A stretch of DNA of 64,000 nt from Conexibacter woesei Iso977N (GCF_000424625.1 NZ_AUKG01000002.1:992001-1056000), one strand, 5' to 3'. Positions 41,678 to 49,530 are shown, numbered from the stretch's first letter. Notes: generated by a model from the letters alone, not told the origin. Made by a program: numbers and translations.

Positions 41678-42427
41678 CTACATGGCCTGCACAAGCTGCT
41701 GCAGGCGGGCGGCGTTGCGGGGCGCGAAGCCCTCCCAGTCGTTGTTGAAGTACGCGAAGACGCTGGTTCCGGCGCGCCGCCACGATCCGATCCGCTCGGC
41801 CCACTCGGCGATCTCGGTCTCCGAGTAGTTGCCGCGGCGCCCGCGGCTGCCGTGGTGGAAGCGCACGAGCGTGAAGTCGGCGGTGATCGCGTCGAGCGGC
41901 TGGAACGCGTGGACCTCGGGGCGGTCGCCGATGACGAGCGCGACGCCGTGCTGCCGTAGGAGCTCCAGCGTGGGCGCGCCGGCCTCGAACCAGGACGGGT
42001 GTCGGAACTCGAACGCGTGGTGCTGGCCGGGCGGGAGCTGGTCCAGCGCGGCGCTCAGGCGCTCGTCGTCGCGCCTGAAGTTCGGCGGCAGCTGCCACAG
42101 GATCGGGCCGCCCTTCGTGGACTCGGTCAGCGGCTCCAGGCGCTCCCAGAGCTTGTCGACGCCCGGGCCCATGTCGGTCAGGCGCTTCATGTGGGTCAGG
42201 TAGCGCGAGGCCTTGACCGTGAACAGGAACCCGTCGGGCGTCTGCTCGACCCACCGCGCGACCGCGTCGCGCCTGGGCAGGCGGTAGAAGGTGGTGTTGA
42301 TCTCGACCGTGTCGAACGCCGTCGCGTAGTGCTCCAGCCAGAGCCGCTGCGGGCACCTCGGTGGGTAGAAGTCGCCGGCCCAGGAGCGGTAGTTCCAGCC
42401 GGAGCAGCCGATGCGGATCGATGCCAT
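41678..42427 (-). CDS. DUF72 family protein (YecE-like)
   Basis: 249-aa TIM-barrel-like protein. It starts IRIGCSGWNYRSWAGDFYP and has EINTTFYRLP, FEFRHPSWF and VFAYFNNDWEGFAPRNA, all hallmarks of DUF72, a widespread family of unproven function. The length is normal. Stands 61 nt downstream of nothing on its own strand and divergent from the small gene at 42455. Confidence 0.9.
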   Translation of the reverse strand: MASIRIGCSGWNYRSWAGDFYPPRCPQRLWLEHYATAFDTVEINTTFYRLPRRDAVARWVEQTPDGFLFTVKASRYLTHMKRLTDMGPGVDKLWERLEPLTESTKGGPILWQLPPNFRRDDERLSAALDQLPPGQHHAFEFRHPSWFEAGAPTLELLRQHGVALVIGDRPEVHAFQPLDAITADFTLVRFHHGSRGRRGNYSETEIAEWAERIGSWRRAGTSVFAYFNNDWEGFAPRNAARLQQLVQAM

Positions 42428-42454
42428 CTGGTCCGGGACGTACCCTCCGGCGCC

Positions 42455-42625
42455 GTGACGGTCTGCCTCGATCTGCCCGGTCCCTCGCGACGCATCCGCG
42501 TCGAGCCGTTGCGCCTGCCCGCGCCGGCCCGCCGCGAGGAGCCTGCGCGCGAGGCCGCACCGGCGGAGCGTGAGCCGGACCGCGACGCGCCCGCGGCACC
42601 GGACCGCGAGCCGGTCCCCGCGTGA
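42455..42625 (+). CDS. Small proline/arginine-rich protein coupled to the GcvH-SCP2 gene
   Basis: 56 aa from a GTG: MTVCLDLPGPSRRIRVEPLR then an (E/R/P/A)-rich charged tail. TACCCT (42441-42446) lies 8 nt upstream, giving a leaderless start, and the stop overlaps the GTG of the next gene (GTGA). The tail is low-complexity and probably unfolded. It may be a real partner or mainly a device that delivers ribosomes to the downstream gene. No homologue recognised. Confidence 0.5.
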   Translation: MTVCLDLPGPSRRIRVEPLRLPAPARREEPAREAAPAEREPDRDAPAAPDREPVPA

Positions 42626-44079
42626 ACGACGAGGCGCCTGACCTCGTCGAGGCCGTCGTCGGCTACCGCGCGTGGCACATCGAGGACGATGGGCAGCTGA
42701 GGCCGTGGACGTTCACCGCGCTGCCGTGGCAGCCGGGCGTCAACACGGCGGTCTGCGCGCGCGATGTCCGCCATGCGCCGCCGGTCGGCGACTGCATGTG
42801 CGGGCTCTACGCGCTGACCGATCCGGCGGACCGGCGGCTGGACTTCCGCGCCGACCAGGCCGTGGGCGCGATCGCGGCGTGGGGTGAGCTGGAGGTGCAC
42901 CGGACCGGCTTCCGTGCCGAGCACGCGTGCGTGACCGCGCTCGCGCTGCCGGACCGCGCGGGCTACGAGCAACGCGAGGCGCTCGCGCGCGCCGCGGAGC
43001 GCTACGGCGTCCCGCTGGTCGCGGCGGATCGCCTGAGCGACGAGGCGCTGCGCCACGGCGCGGCGCTGCCCGACGACTTCGTGGCGCCCGCGCCCGCGTG
43101 GCCGCGGCGCCGGGGCCAACCGGCCGGCGCGCCGATCGCCACGCGGATCCCCGCGGTCGACCCGGCCGCGTTCGGGACCGCCGCCCGCGGCATCGCGCTC
43201 GACGCGCACCTGTGGGTCGAGACCGCGCTGGGCGCGGTCGTCGTCGGCGTCACGCGCGCGCTCGCGGGCGGCCTGGTCGCCGAGCCGGCGCTGACGCTCC
43301 CGCAGCCGGGCGCGTCGCTGGAGGCCGGCGACCTCGTCGCGACGCTGCGCTCGCCGTCCGGGACGTTCGGCGTCTGGGCGCCGGTCGGCGGCTCGGTCCT
43401 GGCCGTCAACCCGCGGCTGGCGGCCGATCCGGGCCTGCTCGCGCGCGACCCCGAGGGCGCCGGCTGGCTGCTGCGGCTCGCGCCGCGCGCCTGGGACGCC
43501 GAGGCGTCAGCCGTGACCTGGGGCGCCGTCGCCGACCGCCACTACGCCGCGGTCCTGGAGCGCGACGCGGCCCGCGGCGACGCGTTCGCCGACGTCCGCC
43601 TGGAGCGCCTGCGCGCGCTGCCGCCGGTGCGCAACGCCGCCGACGTGCTCGCGCACCTGCGCGCCGAGCGCGAGGTGCCGCGCTTCGCCGACGCCGAGGC
43701 GGTCCGGCTGGAGCTGGGCGGCCGGCTCCGGGACGCGCTGGCCGGCGACCCGGAGCTGCGCGCGCGGCTGGGCGGCGTCGACCAAGTTGTACGCTTTGCT
43801 CTGAGCGGGCCGGACGCGCTGGTCGGGCTCGACCTCACCGGCGGCGGCGCGCGCCTGCTCGGCGACGACGCGGCCCGCGCCGCGGAGCCCGGGATCGAGC
43901 TGTCCTGCAGCGCCGAGGACGCCTACCGCTGGTTCATCGGCAAGCTCGACCCGGCCAGCGCGCTGCGCTGCGGCGACCTGGTCTCGACCGAGCCGCTCGG
44001 CCCGACGCTGCGCGTCCTGGCGGTGCTCAAGCACCTGCGCATCGACGCGTGGGACGTGCTGCCGAGCTGGGCGCGGTAG
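42622..44079 (+). CDS. Three-domain protein: Cys/His domain, degenerate GcvH-like domain, SCP2-like domain
   Basis: 485 aa. Residues 10-150 carry GYRAWHIEDDGQLRPW and Cys45, His51, Cys58 and Cys60 (HAPPVGDCMCGLYAL), a possible metal site seen in unnamed actinobacterial proteins. Residues about 180-290 follow the glycine-cleavage H protein (LDAHLWVETALGAVVVGVTRAL, PGASLEAGDLVATLRS, APVGGSVLAVNPRL, DPEGAGWLLRL). The lipoyl-lysine segment ESVKA is replaced by RSPSG, so it cannot be lipoylated. Residues about 350-480 resemble an SCP2 lipid-binding domain (SAEDAYRWFIGKLDPASALRCGDL). I know no characterised protein with this order. Function unknown; a scaffold or lipophilic-ligand carrier is a guess. 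Confidence 0.7.
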   Translation: MNDEAPDLVEAVVGYRAWHIEDDGQLRPWTFTALPWQPGVNTAVCARDVRHAPPVGDCMCGLYALTDPADRRLDFRADQAVGAIAAWGELEVHRTGFRAEHACVTALALPDRAGYEQREALARAAERYGVPLVAADRLSDEALRHGAALPDDFVAPAPAWPRRRGQPAGAPIATRIPAVDPAAFGTAARGIALDAHLWVETALGAVVVGVTRALAGGLVAEPALTLPQPGASLEAGDLVATLRSPSGTFGVWAPVGGSVLAVNPRLAADPGLLARDPEGAGWLLRLAPRAWDAEASAVTWGAVADRHYAAVLERDAARGDAFADVRLERLRALPPVRNAADVLAHLRAEREVPRFADAEAVRLELGGRLRDALAGDPELRARLGGVDQVVRFALSGPDALVGLDLTGGGARLLGDDAARAAEPGIELSCSAEDAYRWFIGKLDPASALRCGDLVSTEPLGPTLRVLAVLKHLRIDAWDVLPSWAR

Positions 44080-45450
44080 CTACGCCGCGATCGCCGTGCT
44101 CGGCGGCGCGGCCTGCTGCTGCTGGGCCGCGCTCCAGGCCGGCAGCAGCTCCTCGAGCGCGGCGAACGCCTCGGCGTCCAGCGCGGTGCCCGCGTCGCGG
44201 CGCATGATGCCCAGGACCTCGTCCGGGCCCAGCGCCTCGCGGTAGGGGCGGTCGGAGGACAGCGCCTCGGCGACGTCGGCGACCGCGAGGATCCGCGCGG
44301 GACGGTCGAGGTGCTCGCCGCGCAGGCCGCGGTAGTAGCCGGAGCCGTCCAGGCGTTCGTGGTGGGCGGCGGCGATGTGCGCGAGCTCCAGGAACGCGGG
44401 GATCCGCTGGAGGATCTGCAGCGACCACTCCGGATGGCGTCGCATCGCCGACCACTCGGCGTTCGTGAGCTTGCCGGGCTTGTCGAGGATCGCCGACGAC
44501 ACGCCGAGCTTGCCGACGTCGTGCAGCAGGCCCGCGCGGTGCAGGGCGCGCGCGTCGTCCGCGCCGAGACCCATCGTCCTGGCCAGGCCCGCGGCGATGC
44601 TCGCGACGCCGTCGCTGTGGCGCGCGGTGAACGGCGACTTGGCGTCGATCACGGTCGCGAAGCCCCTGGCGACGCGGTCGATCCGCTCGTCGTCGGCCAG
44701 GACGACGTGGTGCTCGGGCTCGACGGCGCCGACGTAGGGCTCGATCAGCGTGCCCCAGAACGCGCGCTCGTCCTCGAAGCTCGTCAGGACATCGACGAGC
44801 GCCGGGTCGAACCACGTGCCGCGGCGCTGGCGGGCGATCGCGCAGGCGGCGCTCGCGCCGCCGCCGTCGGCCCAGAAGACCGCGGCGCACTGCGCCAGCG
44901 CCAGCACGCGCGCAAGCACGGAGATGTCCTCACCGGCGAGGCCGGTGGGCGCGCCGCGCCCGTCCCAGCGCTCGTCGATGTGGAGGATCGCGACCGCCGC
45001 GTCCTCCTCCAGCCCGACGGCACGGGCGACGGCGGCGCCGCGGTCGCAGCGCAGCTCGACGATCCCGCGCGAGCCCTCGCGGCCGACGCTCAGGATCCGG
45101 GCGATCGCGCGGGCGCGCCGCCACGGCGAGCGGCCGAGGGCGACGGTCCGGACGAGGTGGGCGAGCGCGTCGGGCGTGTCGGCGAAGTCGACGCGACGGC
45201 GGTGGGACTTCGCGATCGTGTCGTCGCCGTCGTAGAGGTGGGCGACGCGCGCGGCGGTCGAGGAGCAGCCGGCGTCCTTGAGCAGGGCGGCGTAGAAGAG
45301 GGTGGAGCGCGCGTCGGCGTCCAGTCCGGCGCGCGCTGCGATCTCCATCGCGATCAGGCACGTGCGTTCGGCGTGCCCGCGCGGCTGGCCGCCCGTGATG
45401 TCCAGGGCGTGCGACAGCGCCCCAACGACATCGGACAGCCTGATCTCCAC
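44080..45450 (-). CDS. Tandem HD-GYP protein (degenerate + intact), paralogue 1
   Basis: 456 aa from a GTG. The N-terminal half is a decayed HD-GYP domain (HAERTCLIAMEIA, KDAGCSS in place of HDxGK, DERWDGRGAP in place of HHExxxGxGYP). The C-terminal half (about 260-420) is intact: LHDVGKLGVSSAILDKPGKL and HHERLDGSGYYRG, with Tyr instead of Pro in the GYP. It probably hydrolyses c-di-GMP or a related dinucleotide. It has about 55-60 per cent visible similarity to the next gene, a tandem duplicate. Its stop abuts that of the GcvH-SCP2 gene. Confidence 0.85.
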   Translation of the reverse strand: MEIRLSDVVGALSHALDITGGQPRGHAERTCLIAMEIAARAGLDADARSTLFYAALLKDAGCSSTAARVAHLYDGDDTIAKSHRRRVDFADTPDALAHLVRTVALGRSPWRRARAIARILSVGREGSRGIVELRCDRGAAVARAVGLEEDAAVAILHIDERWDGRGAPTGLAGEDISVLARVLALAQCAAVFWADGGGASAACAIARQRRGTWFDPALVDVLTSFEDERAFWGTLIEPYVGAVEPEHHVVLADDERIDRVARGFATVIDAKSPFTARHSDGVASIAAGLARTMGLGADDARALHRAGLLHDVGKLGVSSAILDKPGKLTNAEWSAMRRHPEWSLQILQRIPAFLELAHIAAAHHERLDGSGYYRGLRGEHLDRPARILAVADVAEALSSDRPYREALGPDEVLGIMRRDAGTALDAEAFAALEELLPAWSAAQQQQAAPPSTAIAA

Positions 45451-45510
45451 TCACCGATGATCGGCGCTCCGCGCCGCCGGTCCCATCACTCGATCGGGGG
45501 AGAACGGGCG

Positions 45511-46872
45511 TTAAGCGGCCAACGGTGGCGCGCTCGCGGTCACCGTCTCGCTCAGCCATCCGTCCAGGACGGCGGGCAGGCGGGCGACGACGCCGGCGTC
45601 GAGGGCGTGCGGCGCGTCGCCTTCGATGATGTCCAGGACGCGCTCCAGCGGCAGCGGCGCGCGGTACGGGCGGTCGGCGGTGAGCGCCTCGGCGATGTCG
45701 GCGACGGCGAGGATCCGGGCTTCGATCGTCAGGTCGCGCGCGGTCAGGCCGCGGCCGTAGCCGGAGCCGTCGAGCTTCTCGTGGTGGTTGGCGGCGACCT
45801 CGGCGAGGCCCGCGAAGGCGGGGATGCGCTGGAGGATCTCCAGCGTCCAGGTGGGGTGGCGGCGGACCGCGGCCCACTCGTCGGCGTCGAGCTTGCCGGG
45901 CTTGTCGAGGATCCGGTTGGAGACGCCGAGCTTGCCGATGTCGTGCAGGAGCCCGGCGCGGCGCAGCTCGCGCTGGTCGGCGGCGTCGAAGCCGAGCGCG
46001 GCGGCGAGGCGCACCGCGATCTCCGCGACGCCCTCGGAGTGGCGGGCGGTGTAGGGCGTCTTGGCGTCGACGATCCCGGCGAAGGCGAACGCGATCCGGT
46101 CCAGACCGGCGCCGTCGGTGTGCAGCAGGCGGTCGGAGGGCTCCAGCGTCGCGACGCGCGGCTGGTCGAGCGTGGCCCAGAAGGCGAGGTCGGACTCGGC
46201 CGCGGTGAGCGCGTCGACGAGCGCCGGGTCGAACCAGGTGCCGCGGCGCTCGCGCGCGACGCCGCACGCCGCGGCCGCGCCGCCGCCGTCCTGCCAGAAG
46301 ACCTCGACGGTCTGGGCGAGGCAGAGGATCCGGCCGCAGAGGCTGATGGCCTCGCCCTCCAGCGCGTGCGGGTAGCCACGGCCGTCCCAGTGCTCGTCGA
46401 GGTCGCGGATCGCCTGCTCGGCGTCGACGGAGAGGCCGACGTGGCGTGCGACCATCGCGCCGCGCTCGCAGCGCAGCTCGGTGAGGGCCCGCGACCCGCT
46501 GGACCCGTGCTGGACGAGGCGCCTGAGGCCCTTCGCCTTGGCGATCGGCCCCTCGCCGGGGGCCGTGGCGCGGACGAGGTGGCGGATCGACTGGCCCGGC
46601 TGCAGGTGGTCGGTGACCTTGCGGTCGCGCTTGACGTCCGCGTCGTCGGCGCCGTAGAGGTGCGCGACCTTGGCGGCGTTCGAGGAGCAGCCCGCGTCCT
46701 TCAGGAGCGCAGCGTGGAAGAGCGATGAGCGAGTCTGAGCGTCGAGGCCGATCTGCTGCGCGACGCGCATCGCGATCAGGCACGTCCGCTCGGCATGCCC
46801 ACGCGGCTGCCCCTCGGTGATGTCGAGCGCGTGCGAGAGCGCCGCAAGCACCTCTGAGAGCCGGACGTCCAT
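45511..46872 (-). CDS. Tandem HD-GYP protein, paralogue 2
   Basis: 453 aa, same plan as its downstream neighbour: N-terminal degenerate HD (LSHALDITEGQPRGHAERTC, KDAGCSS; here DGRGYP is kept) and C-terminal HD-GYP (LHDIGKLGVSNRILDKPGKL, NHHEKLDGSGYGRG). The two genes are separated by 60 nt on the same strand and share long identical stretches such as GQPRGHAERTCLIAM. Likely one gene duplication with later divergence of the signal-sensing part. Confidence 0.85.
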   Translation of the reverse strand: MDVRLSEVLAALSHALDITEGQPRGHAERTCLIAMRVAQQIGLDAQTRSSLFHAALLKDAGCSSNAAKVAHLYGADDADVKRDRKVTDHLQPGQSIRHLVRATAPGEGPIAKAKGLRRLVQHGSSGSRALTELRCERGAMVARHVGLSVDAEQAIRDLDEHWDGRGYPHALEGEAISLCGRILCLAQTVEVFWQDGGGAAAACGVARERRGTWFDPALVDALTAAESDLAFWATLDQPRVATLEPSDRLLHTDGAGLDRIAFAFAGIVDAKTPYTARHSEGVAEIAVRLAAALGFDAADQRELRRAGLLHDIGKLGVSNRILDKPGKLDADEWAAVRRHPTWTLEILQRIPAFAGLAEVAANHHEKLDGSGYGRGLTARDLTIEARILAVADIAEALTADRPYRAPLPLERVLDIIEGDAPHALDAGVVARLPAVLDGWLSETVTASAPPLAA

Positions 46873-46930
46873 GTCCCCAGAGGTGGTCGGCGCGCCGGGC
46901 CGCCGTGCCCAGGCGTTCCGGACGGATGGC

Positions 46931-48067
46931 CTAGGCGGCGGCCGCGACGCCGCCGCACACCGGACAGCCGGGCTCCAGCGGGACGTCCTCGCGCGTGACG
47001 GCGAGCGTCGTCAGGTCGATCATGAAGGCCCGCGCCTCGCAGGTGCGGGGGTAGAGGCCGGTGACGTGGGCGATCACCTCGTTGGCGGCCAACGAGCCGA
47101 TGATCCCGCAGGACGGCGCGAACGTCGCCGCCGGTGAGTTCTCCGGGGTCGCCGCGATCCCGCGGTCGAAGTAGGGGTACTTGCGCCGGTAGGCCGCGTT
47201 CTGGCATTCCGGGCAGCCGGTCGTCCCGGGGATGTACGTCGGCCCGACGCGCACCACCGGCGGGAACACGCCCATCGTCATGTACGGGACGCCCTCCGCG
47301 AAGCAGGCCTGGCCGATCCAGTCGGAGGTGTGCCCCGCCGGCCAGTCGATCGCGCCGATCAGGAAGTCCGGCCTGACGTCGGCCACGACCTCGCGGATGT
47401 CCTGCGCCGACTTCATCCGGCGCGGGATGCCGACGAACTCCGTGCGCTCGTTGAGGCGACCGAGCCGCTCGTGGGCCGCGTCGACCTTGAGGCGGCCGAC
47501 GTCGTCCTGGTTGTAGAGGATCTGGCGGGCGAGGTTGTGGATCTCGACGGCGTCGTGGTCGACGCCGACGATCTTGCCGATGCCGCACGCCGTGAGCATC
47601 GTGGCGGTCAGGCCGCCGAGGCCGCCCATGCCGAGGCAGAGCACCGTCGCCTCCTCGAGCTTCCGGTGAGCGGCCGCACGGGACTCGCCCGGCTTGGTGA
47701 GGTCGCCGAAGAAGCGCAGCTGGCGGTCGTACCGCTCCAGGCTGCCGGCGTCGAGGTGGACCTCGTCCTGTGCGGCGTCATCGATGAGGCCGCCGGCGGT
47801 CATCGCCGCCAGCGCCTCGTCGAGATCGGCGGCGCTGAGCGACGGGGCGGAACCCGCGCGCAGCGCCGCCAGGATCTCTGCGCGACCCCGCGTGCCGTCG
47901 AGCTGCGTGAGCAGCTCGACGAGCACGGTGGGGTCGCCCTCGAGCGCGACGTCACCATCAGGGTGACCGCCGCGCATGAGCACGACGCGATCGCGGTCTG
48001 GCAGCAGCTCGATCGTCTGCTTCAGCCGCGGGCGTTCCCGGTCCTGGCCGTAACGGGGGGCGGTCAG
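46931..48067 (-). CDS. E1/ThiF-like adenylating enzyme with precursor-binding N-terminus (RiPP enzyme)
   Basis: About 378 aa. The N-terminal 90 residues (RPRLKQTIELLPDRDRVVLM, LLTQLDGTRGRAEILAAL) resemble the leader-peptide-binding region of TOMM/cyclodehydratase-type proteins. The rest is an E1 fold: YDRQLRFFGDL, ATP loop GMGGLGG, NLARQILYNQDDVGRLK, and two CxxC pairs (CPEC, CPVC) for a structural zinc. Members such as MccB, PaaA and ThiF activate a carboxylate as an acyl-adenylate. The open frame extends upstream to an ATG at 48184, but codon bias becomes coding-like only near 48070, so a CTG at 48067, 17 nt after the small-gene stop, is the best start. Likely coupled translation. Confidence 0.75.
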   Translation of the reverse strand: MTAPRYGQDRERPRLKQTIELLPDRDRVVLMRGGHPDGDVALEGDPTVLVELLTQLDGTRGRAEILAALRAGSAPSLSAADLDEALAAMTAGGLIDDAAQDEVHLDAGSLERYDRQLRFFGDLTKPGESRAAAHRKLEEATVLCLGMGGLGGLTATMLTACGIGKIVGVDHDAVEIHNLARQILYNQDDVGRLKVDAAHERLGRLNERTEFVGIPRRMKSAQDIREVVADVRPDFLIGAIDWPAGHTSDWIGQACFAEGVPYMTMGVFPPVVRVGPTYIPGTTGCPECQNAAYRRKYPYFDRGIAATPENSPAATFAPSCGIIGSLAANEVIAHVTGLYPRTCEARAFMIDLTTLAVTREDVPLEPGCPVCGGVAAAA

Positions 48068-48084
48068 GATCGGCGAACGAGCGC

Positions 48085-48150
48085 CTAGCCCTGCTTGACG
48101 TAGCCCGCGACGGGCATCGTCGGCTCCTCGATCGGCGTGATCTTGATCAT
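48085..48150 (-). CDS. 21-residue candidate RiPP precursor peptide
   Basis: ATG at 48150 to TAG at 48085-48087. The peptide begins MIKITPIEEP and ends VAGYVKQG. It has a Glu-Glu pair (8-9), two Thr, three Pro, one Tyr, no Cys or Ser, and a C-terminal Gly. All 20 codons after ATG end in G or C, as in real genes here, and a full AAGGAGGA Shine-Dalgarno sits 6 nt upstream. It lies between a methyltransferase and an E1-like enzyme on the same strand. A Glu-Glu pair is the reaction site in pantocin precursors, and C-terminal activation is the rule for microcin C and ubiquitin-like substrates, so either chemistry is conceivable. Product and activity unknown. Confidence 0.65.
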   Translation of the reverse strand: MIKITPIEEPTMPVAGYVKQG

Positions 48151-48156
48151 GAACGT

Positions 48157-48164
48157 TCCTCCTT
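48157..48164 (-). promoter_or_regulatory. Perfect Shine-Dalgarno of the 21-codon gene
   Basis: AAGGAGGA read on the minus strand, 6 nt before the ATG at 48150. It is the strongest ribosome binding site I noticed in the window, in contrast to the many leaderless neighbours, and points to high translation of the small peptide. Confidence 0.75.
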
Positions 48165-48180
48165 TCTGCATGCATCGGGG

Positions 48181-48981
48181 TCATGGAAGTCGTGCGAGGT
48201 AGACGCGCTTGATGTGCTGCGTCTCGTCGGGGGCGCCGCCGAGCGGGCCCTCGTTGAACGCGCCGCGGACGTCGATGAGCTCGAGGCCGGCGTCTTCGAG
48301 CGCGGCGACCATCGCGTCGTGGGTGTGAAGGTGCTGGACGTGGTGGCTGACCGTGCGCTCCCAGACCGTCGGGTCGTGCGGGTCTCGCACGAAGGCGTGG
48401 AGGTCGGACCGCTGCGTCGGCTCGCCCGGGTCGGTCAGCGGCTGGAAGACGAAGAAGACGTCCTCGGTCTCCGAGACGGCTGGGGCCACGCAGTAGGTCG
48501 TGTAGAGCAGCGGCGTGTTGGCGTCGAAGAGCAGGAGCCCGCCTGAGCGCATCCGGCCGGCCAAACTGGTCACCGCCGCGCCGAGCGATTCGGGCTCGAC
48601 GTAGTTGAGAACGTCGTTGAACGCTGTCACGAGGTCCACTTCTGGGCCAACTGGCAACGGTTCGGGGAGCGCCGACACGCCCAGTTGGACATCGTCGCCG
48701 AGCCGGGCCCGCGCCCGGTCGAGCATGGCCGGCGAGGGGTCGACCCCTGACGCCTCGAAGCCGGCGGCGATCAGCGCCTCGGTGGAGGTCCCGGTGCCGC
48801 ATCCGACGTCGAGCGCGAGCCCGCCGTTGAGCCCGTGCTCGGCGGCGAGGTCGAGCAGACCGGCGAGCCAGCGCGGGTAGTCGGGGGCCTTCCGGTAGGC
48901 GTCGTAATGCGGAGCGAGCGGGTCATACGTAGCCGCGGACGTTTCTTTTCCCGCAGAAGCGCAGGTGCCGAGCAGGGTCAT
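48181..48981 (-). CDS. SAM-dependent methyltransferase of the RiPP-like operon
   Basis: 266-aa class I methyltransferase: YDPLAPHYDAYRKAPDYPRW, LDVGCGTGTSTEALIAAGFEASGVDPSP (motif I/II), ALPEPLPVGPEVDLVTAFND (motif IV), and LLFDANTP. The C-terminus has His/Gln-rich HHVQHLHTHDAM. First gene of the minus-strand operon; its stop lies 30 nt before the 21-codon gene. It may methylate the peptide product (N- or C-terminal or side-chain carboxylate), or protect the host. Target unproven. Divergent from the sigma-factor gene, whose ATG is only 4 nt away if the longest frame is used. Confidence 0.82.
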   Translation of the reverse strand: MTLLGTCASAGKETSAATYDPLAPHYDAYRKAPDYPRWLAGLLDLAAEHGLNGGLALDVGCGTGTSTEALIAAGFEASGVDPSPAMLDRARARLGDDVQLGVSALPEPLPVGPEVDLVTAFNDVLNYVEPESLGAAVTSLAGRMRSGGLLLFDANTPLLYTTYCVAPAVSETEDVFFVFQPLTDPGEPTQRSDLHAFVRDPHDPTVWERTVSHHVQHLHTHDAMVAALEDAGLELIDVRGAFNEGPLGGAPDETQHIKRVYLARLP

Positions 48982-48984
48982 GTC

Positions 48985-49530
48985 ATGTCCAGACCCTCAA
49001 AGCGCTCAAAAGCGTTTCATCCGATTTCAAATTCCCTGACAGCCGGCATGCCGGACTGGGAGCTGATGCACCGGCTGTGCCTCCGCGAGGCCCGCCGGAT
49101 CGCGCCGCCGACCGACGCCGCGGACATCGCCCAGGAGGCGCTGATCCGGGCGTGGAAGAGCCTTCAGACCACTCAGGCGCCGGACCACCTGGGCGCCTGG
49201 CTGCGCACGATCGTGCGCCGCGAGGCGATGCGGTACCGGGCCAGGAACGGCGTCTTCATCGGGCTCGATGACCACGGCGAGCTGACCGATCAGGGGGCGT
49301 CGAAGCGCCTCGAAGTGCTCGATCTCCAGGTCGACGTGCGTCGAGCCGTTAGCAGTCTGACCCCCGATGACCGTAAGCTGTTGGCCTTGCGGTACGTCGA
49401 CGACCTCACGCAGCCTGCCGTCGCCAGCGCACTCGGGATCCCCGAGGGCACGGCGAAGGTGCGCCTGCACCGGGCTCGCGGACGTCTGCAAAAGGTCCTG
49501 TCACAGCACGACGGCCGGGAGCGCCGATGA
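48985..49530 (+). CDS. ECF-type sigma-70 factor
   Basis: 181 aa from the ATG at 48985; an inner ATG at 49048 (MPDWELMH) leaves a more normal 66-nt promoter gap to the divergent methyltransferase and may be the true start. Region 2 is DAADIAQEALIRAWKSLQ. Region 4 is LTPDDRKLLALRYVDDLTQPAVASALGIPEGTAKVRLHRARGRLQ. No anti-sigma factor is adjacent; instead an ArsR-like regulator overlaps its stop (ATGA). It may direct transcription of this neighbourhood, including the peptide operon, but no matching promoter pair was identified. Confidence 0.85.
   Translation: MSRPSKRSKAFHPISNSLTAGMPDWELMHRLCLREARRIAPPTDAADIAQEALIRAWKSLQTTQAPDHLGAWLRTIVRREAMRYRARNGVFIGLDDHGELTDQGASKRLEVLDLQVDVRRAVSSLTPDDRKLLALRYVDDLTQPAVASALGIPEGTAKVRLHRARGRLQKVLSQHDGRERR

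Noticed and set aside
48085..48150. The 21-codon gene as a PqqA-type or Cys/Ser-rich azole precursor
   Set aside because: It has no Cys or Ser, no PqqA Glu-x-x-x-Tyr spacing, and no radical-SAM or cyclodehydratase YcaO gene nearby.
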